Below, piece by piece: positions 61,157 through 64,000 of a DNA stretch of 64,000 bases. The stretch's first letter is position 1, and the number at the start of each line of letters is the position of its first letter. The position numbers and the translations under genes were made by a program. The notes under the pieces are model-generated. The model did no database searches. It saw nothing but the letters and a program-made list of their open reading frames with translations, and was not told the DNA's origin. Source of the DNA: Butyrivibrio sp. FCS014 (lineage in GTDB: Bacteria; Bacillota; Clostridia; Lachnospirales; Lachnospiraceae); NCBI RefSeq assembly GCF_000526935.1, contig NZ_JAHA01000003.1:1-64000 (forward strand). The letters run 5' to 3'.

Positions 61157-63043
61157 TCAAATACCGTACCTTACCCATATGATGGGACGAATGGCACCTG
61201 CGGGCTTGTTAACGTATTTCACGCCAAGTTCAATGGTGCCATCTTCAGTTACAATAGGAGCTGTGAGGCCAGAAACCCCGTCATCGCCCCGAAGCCACCA
61301 CCAGGAGGTATGGTATTCCTTCATATCCCAGCTGTGGATCTTGCTCATGAGGTTCACATTGGTACCACGGTTTTTTGCAACGTCTGAGATGATAAGCTCC
61401 CGCTCCGCATCCGATCCAAAGAAAGCTTCAGCTTCATCTGCAGTAAGAAGGCCGAAGTAATCCCCGTCATGGTCTGACTCTAAGCTTTTCATCTCAAAGG
61501 GGTTAAAGGTTTTCATATATCTGTCTGAATTTATATATGCACGAAGATCCGAGTCCTGCCAGGATACGGCTTCGTGTTTTTGATTGTAGTAATTGCCGTC
61601 TATTCCTGCTTTTGCAAGAAGTGTGGCAACTCCGCTTTTTTTGCTGACAACGATCCAGGTCATGCGCTCGGCACCGGGGATGAGAGGATTGGTATCAAAG
61701 CGCCCATAGAGGACTTCCTCCCCGACGGCGGCTTTCTTGATGACCTTCATCTCTTCCTTGTAGTTTTCCTCTGCAAAGAAGAATCTCTCTCCGTAAAGGA
61801 GCCCTCCAACAACTGCAAGGAAAACCAAAAGCACAGTAAGAAGACCAAGAGCTACCTTCTTTTTGTTTCTCTCATCTGATGTCAAAAACTGAAGGGCAGT
61901 GATGGCTCTTTTGACCACGAAACCAATAACCGGGGCTATAAGTGCAGTGGCGGCGATGGACACAAGGTAAACTATCAAAAACCGGATACCGTCCGGAGCT
62001 TCGATCCTATCAAACACCAGCTCTAAAAGGGTGCCGTGGATCAGGAACAGCTCAAGGCTTACACCGCTTATAAACTTAAGGAAGCGGCTTCTAAGAGAGA
62101 TCCTCATGGACAGAACAAGGATCAGGATCGCAAAGACGCAGGAATCAATGTTCTGGGCGATCAGGGTGATAACGCCGTCTCTTGTGGCGGAAGGCATTCC
62201 GGTATGGTAGTACCCAAGAAAACGAAGGCACATAACCGCCGTAAAGTGGGTGATTACGGACAATACAAAAGAAGCGATGAGCACGGGATAATAGTGCTTT
62301 TTTATAAATCCGTCAATGCCGTCCTTAAACCTTGCATAGACAGTGCCAAGGATAAAGGAGGTCGTTGAAATATACCACCATTCCCCGTGGAACCAGGTGC
62401 TCTTTACACCCTCCGGATCGTGTCCCTGAATATAGGCATAGGGGATTATGGCAAGAACAGCGATGCTAAGAAGGATAAGTGCCGCATCCTTGTTTTTTAC
62501 AAGGCGGAAGATCACGTAGAACATCAGATAGATCACCGCGATTTCGATGATGAACCATCCGTTGCCGTTTATCAGCTGCAGTCCGAACACATCCTTAATG
62601 ACCTCGATAATGCCTTCCCTTGTTCCGTAGGCAAACCTGCTTATCAGGATGTCGATGAAGTTAATGAGCCAGAAGGGCAGGAGTATTGTGGGAATCCTCT
62701 TTATAAGAAAGGTGTCAAGATACCTCTCTTTGGTATAGAAGCTTGTAAGAAGACCGTATCCGGAATAGAAAAAGAAGATGGCTGTAAGCAGGTATCCCAT
62801 GTCGTTGAATACGTTTATGGGACCTCTGTCGATATTGCCGTATACGGAGATTTTCTGTACCAGGTGATGGAGAATTATGAAAAGACAGGCCGCCGCCCTT
62901 ATCATTTTGCTCTGGAGAAAAAAGTCATCGTGGGGAGCATAGGGATTGGAACATCCGGACGGCTTTACAAGCCCTGCAAAGTTTGCGCCAAAGAAAATCA
63001 GAATTGTGAGAATAACAGGGAAAATAAGAAAGAAAATGTCCAT
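61157..63043 (-). CDS. Acyltransferase 3 membrane protein fused to a DUF6273-like domain
   Basis: The 628-residue protein has about ten membrane segments in its first 400 residues and the acyltransferase 3 signature (KMIRAAACLFIILHHLVQKI with the catalytic His near 58, then FFYSGYGLLTSFYTK). Such enzymes acetylate cell-surface glycans. After a membrane segment (LLTVLLVFLAVVGGLLYG) comes a roughly 190-residue outside domain like DUF6273 (VLYGRFDTNPLI, WIVVSKKSGVATLLAK, RPIIWVRYGI). The fused domain may bind glycan or cell wall. The stop TGA is shared in TGATCA with the opposite gene. Confidence 0.85.
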   Translation of the reverse strand: MDIFFLIFPVILTILIFFGANFAGLVKPSGCSNPYAPHDDFFLQSKMIRAAACLFIILHHLVQKISVYGNIDRGPINVFNDMGYLLTAIFFFYSGYGLLTSFYTKERYLDTFLIKRIPTILLPFWLINFIDILISRFAYGTREGIIEVIKDVFGLQLINGNGWFIIEIAVIYLMFYVIFRLVKNKDAALILLSIAVLAIIPYAYIQGHDPEGVKSTWFHGEWWYISTTSFILGTVYARFKDGIDGFIKKHYYPVLIASFVLSVITHFTAVMCLRFLGYYHTGMPSATRDGVITLIAQNIDSCVFAILILVLSMRISLRSRFLKFISGVSLELFLIHGTLLELVFDRIEAPDGIRFLIVYLVSIAATALIAPVIGFVVKRAITALQFLTSDERNKKKVALGLLTVLLVFLAVVGGLLYGERFFFAEENYKEEMKVIKKAAVGEEVLYGRFDTNPLIPGAERMTWIVVSKKSGVATLLAKAGIDGNYYNQKHEAVSWQDSDLRAYINSDRYMKTFNPFEMKSLESDHDGDYFGLLTADEAEAFFGSDAERELIISDVAKNRGTNVNLMSKIHSWDMKEYHTSWWWLRGDDGVSGLTAPIVTEDGTIELGVKYVNKPAGAIRPIIWVRYGI

Positions 63044-63109
63044 GGATTTTATCCGCCGTTTGAGTATTTTTTTATGTACATATCATAGTTAACCACACTT
63101 GTGGTTTAT

Positions 63110-63138
63110 TTGCAAAAGTTATCAGCATTGCATATAAT
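63110..63138 (+). promoter_or_regulatory. Promoter before the YbjN-like gene
   Basis: TTGCAA and TATAAT are 17 bases apart. Ahead of it AACCAC and GTGGTT form a short palindrome that could be an operator for the divergent pair. Confidence 0.72.
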
Positions 63139-63181
63139 TAATAATGTTCTAACAAAAAAAACACACGGAGGTACTAATATT

Positions 63182-63592
63182 ATGGCAGGTATGGCAGCAA
63201 AGGTTGTAGAAGCGTTTTTTGAGGCTCAGGAAACAAAGGCAACGGTTATAAATGACACGCTTCTTAGAGTGGGCTGGAATTTCGAAGGCGGCTCCATCAG
63301 CATTTTCTTTGATTTTGATGAGGACGATGCTCATGTTCATCTTGAGGGACTTGAGTATATTACTGTTCCTGCAGAAAAATACGATAAGATTTACCCCGTA
63401 CTTAATGAGGTTAACGGACAGTACAGACTGGTGAAGTTTGTGCTTGATACTGAAAACGGCAGCATCAGCGCCAAGTTGGATGCAGTTATCCAGTTGGATT
63501 CCTGCGGCCCTGAGTGCTTCGAGCTCATGATCAGAATGGTGAAGATCGTTGAAGGCGCATATCCGGTATTCATGAAGGCCCTTTGGGCATAA
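63182..63592 (+). CDS. YbjN-like small protein
   Basis: The 136-residue protein matches the YbjN/type III chaperone-like fold in pattern: LLRVGWNFEGGSISIFFDFDEDDAHVHL, VLNEVNGQYRLVKFVLDTENGSISAKLDAVI and CFELMIRMVKIVEGAYPVFMKALW. Such proteins are thought to act as chaperones or adaptors in bacteria, but no role is shown. Start ATG 63182 has GGAG 11 bases ahead; ATG 63191 would be nine residues shorter. The next gene starts four bases after its stop. Confidence 0.7.
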   Translation: MAGMAAKVVEAFFEAQETKATVINDTLLRVGWNFEGGSISIFFDFDEDDAHVHLEGLEYITVPAEKYDKIYPVLNEVNGQYRLVKFVLDTENGSISAKLDAVIQLDSCGPECFELMIRMVKIVEGAYPVFMKALWA

Positions 63593-63595
63593 GGC

Positions 63596-64000
63596 ATGAG
63601 CGCCGGCCGTAATAAGGTTTTCGAGGTTGCGATGCAGTTCTGTCGCGACGCAGATGTATATCCTGACAACGTGATATTTGGCTATTCCAAATTACTTACG
63701 CTGGATGAGACTCAGGTTGGCATCTTTGTTCCGTCGGAATGCACGGACGATCTCGAGACGGCACGTAAGTGGTTCTCTGATAATAAGCTGGATTTGGACA
63801 TGATCAAATCCGGCTTATTACTGCTATTGCCGTATATACCTAAGGACAGGATCAGAGAAGCAAAAGAGAAGTTTGAAGAGTATCTGAAGGGAACAACCCC
63901 TGACACTGCTTCTTCCGAAATTCTAGAAAAAGCACGGGAACTCTCATATGTTTCCATGGACAAATATTTTTCCGAGGGAAAAGAGCTGTCGGATGTATAT
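63596..64000 (+). CDS. Unknown protein, cut by the window end
   Basis: A frame beginning MSAGRNKVFEVAMQFCRDAD and reading to the last base without a stop (135 codons seen) follows the YbjN-like gene by four bases. The part seen has alternating strands and helices (DNVIFGYSKLLTLDETQVGIFVP, KSGLLLLLPYIPKDRIREAKEKFEEYL) and no membrane segment. I recognise no family. The spacing suggests an operon with the YbjN-like gene. Confidence 0.65.
   Translation, partial: MSAGRNKVFEVAMQFCRDADVYPDNVIFGYSKLLTLDETQVGIFVPSECTDDLETARKWFSDNKLDLDMIKSGLLLLLPYIPKDRIREAKEKFEEYLKGTTPDTASSEILEKARELSYVSMDKYFSEGKELSDVY

Noticed and set aside
61574..63088. Plus-strand frames under the acyltransferase gene
   Set aside because: They lie opposite a membrane protein with clear motifs; no ribosome sites or family features.

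Overview
The window looks like a chromosomal segment of a low-to-mid GC Gram-positive anaerobe, most likely a Lachnospiraceae of the Butyrivibrio/Pseudobutyrivibrio type. The basis is gene order and protein style: PolC, a rimP-nusA-ylxR-ylxQ-infB-rbfA-nrnA-truB-ribF-rpsO-pnp run, an Asp23-nusB-xseAB-ispA-dxs-tlyA-nadK-argR-recN run, DUF1836, FloA/NfeD, LytTR signalling and strong AGGAGG ribosome sites. The genus is inference; no rRNA gene is present to fix it.

Layout. 1-3.3 kb: 3' part of polC, with many single-base indels before about 2.1 kb and an intact C-terminal part after that. 3.3-6.1 kb, minus strand: a 50-residue small protein, an HD-GYP protein directly behind a free-standing intein-like (Hint plus LAGLIDADG) protein, and tRNA-Glu. 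6.2-6.9 kb: a pair of half-size EamA/SMR-like membrane proteins. 7-18.4 kb: the translation/RNA operon, with a tandem-hairpin leader and one probable frameshift at the end of infB. 18.4-21.7 kb: a strongly structured intergenic element, release factor 3 and a transglutaminase-like lipoprotein. 21.8-35.7 kb: a long housekeeping run from asp23 to an RlmD-type rRNA methyltransferase.

35.7-37.3 kb differs from its surroundings: AT-rich, with a regular array of eight hairpin units (period 53-54 bp) directly upstream of a gene for a predicted PD-(D/E)XK-type nuclease. I consider this the best candidate for an undescribed element. 37.4-49.2 kb is an accessory region of small enzymes: a P-loop kinase, AlkD-like HEAT protein, GNATs, a DinB-like protein, LysR, CPBP protease, a diguanylate cyclase, four SAM methyltransferases, two Nudix proteins (one fused to GNAT), a broken P-loop kinase and two copies of a GGTCCCT palindrome.

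49.3-52.2 kb encodes a sensor kinase and a LytTR regulator flanking NfeD and FloA. 52.2-57.4 kb holds a GNAT-RsgA fusion behind a leader peptide and terminator, a carbamoyltransferase-like enzyme, an SDR, a TauE/SafE permease and a TipA-type MerR regulator. 57.4-64 kb holds a nucleoside phosphorylase behind a terminator, an inositol-monophosphatase-like protein with a duplicated tail, a CPBP protease, a TIM-barrel protein, an acyltransferase-DUF6273 fusion and a YbjN-like protein; the last gene runs off the end. Three accessory genes (43.1, 52.6 and 57.6 kb) share the order promoter, leader, terminator, gene, which suggests conditional read-through. All family names were assigned by reading motifs; no database search was run.
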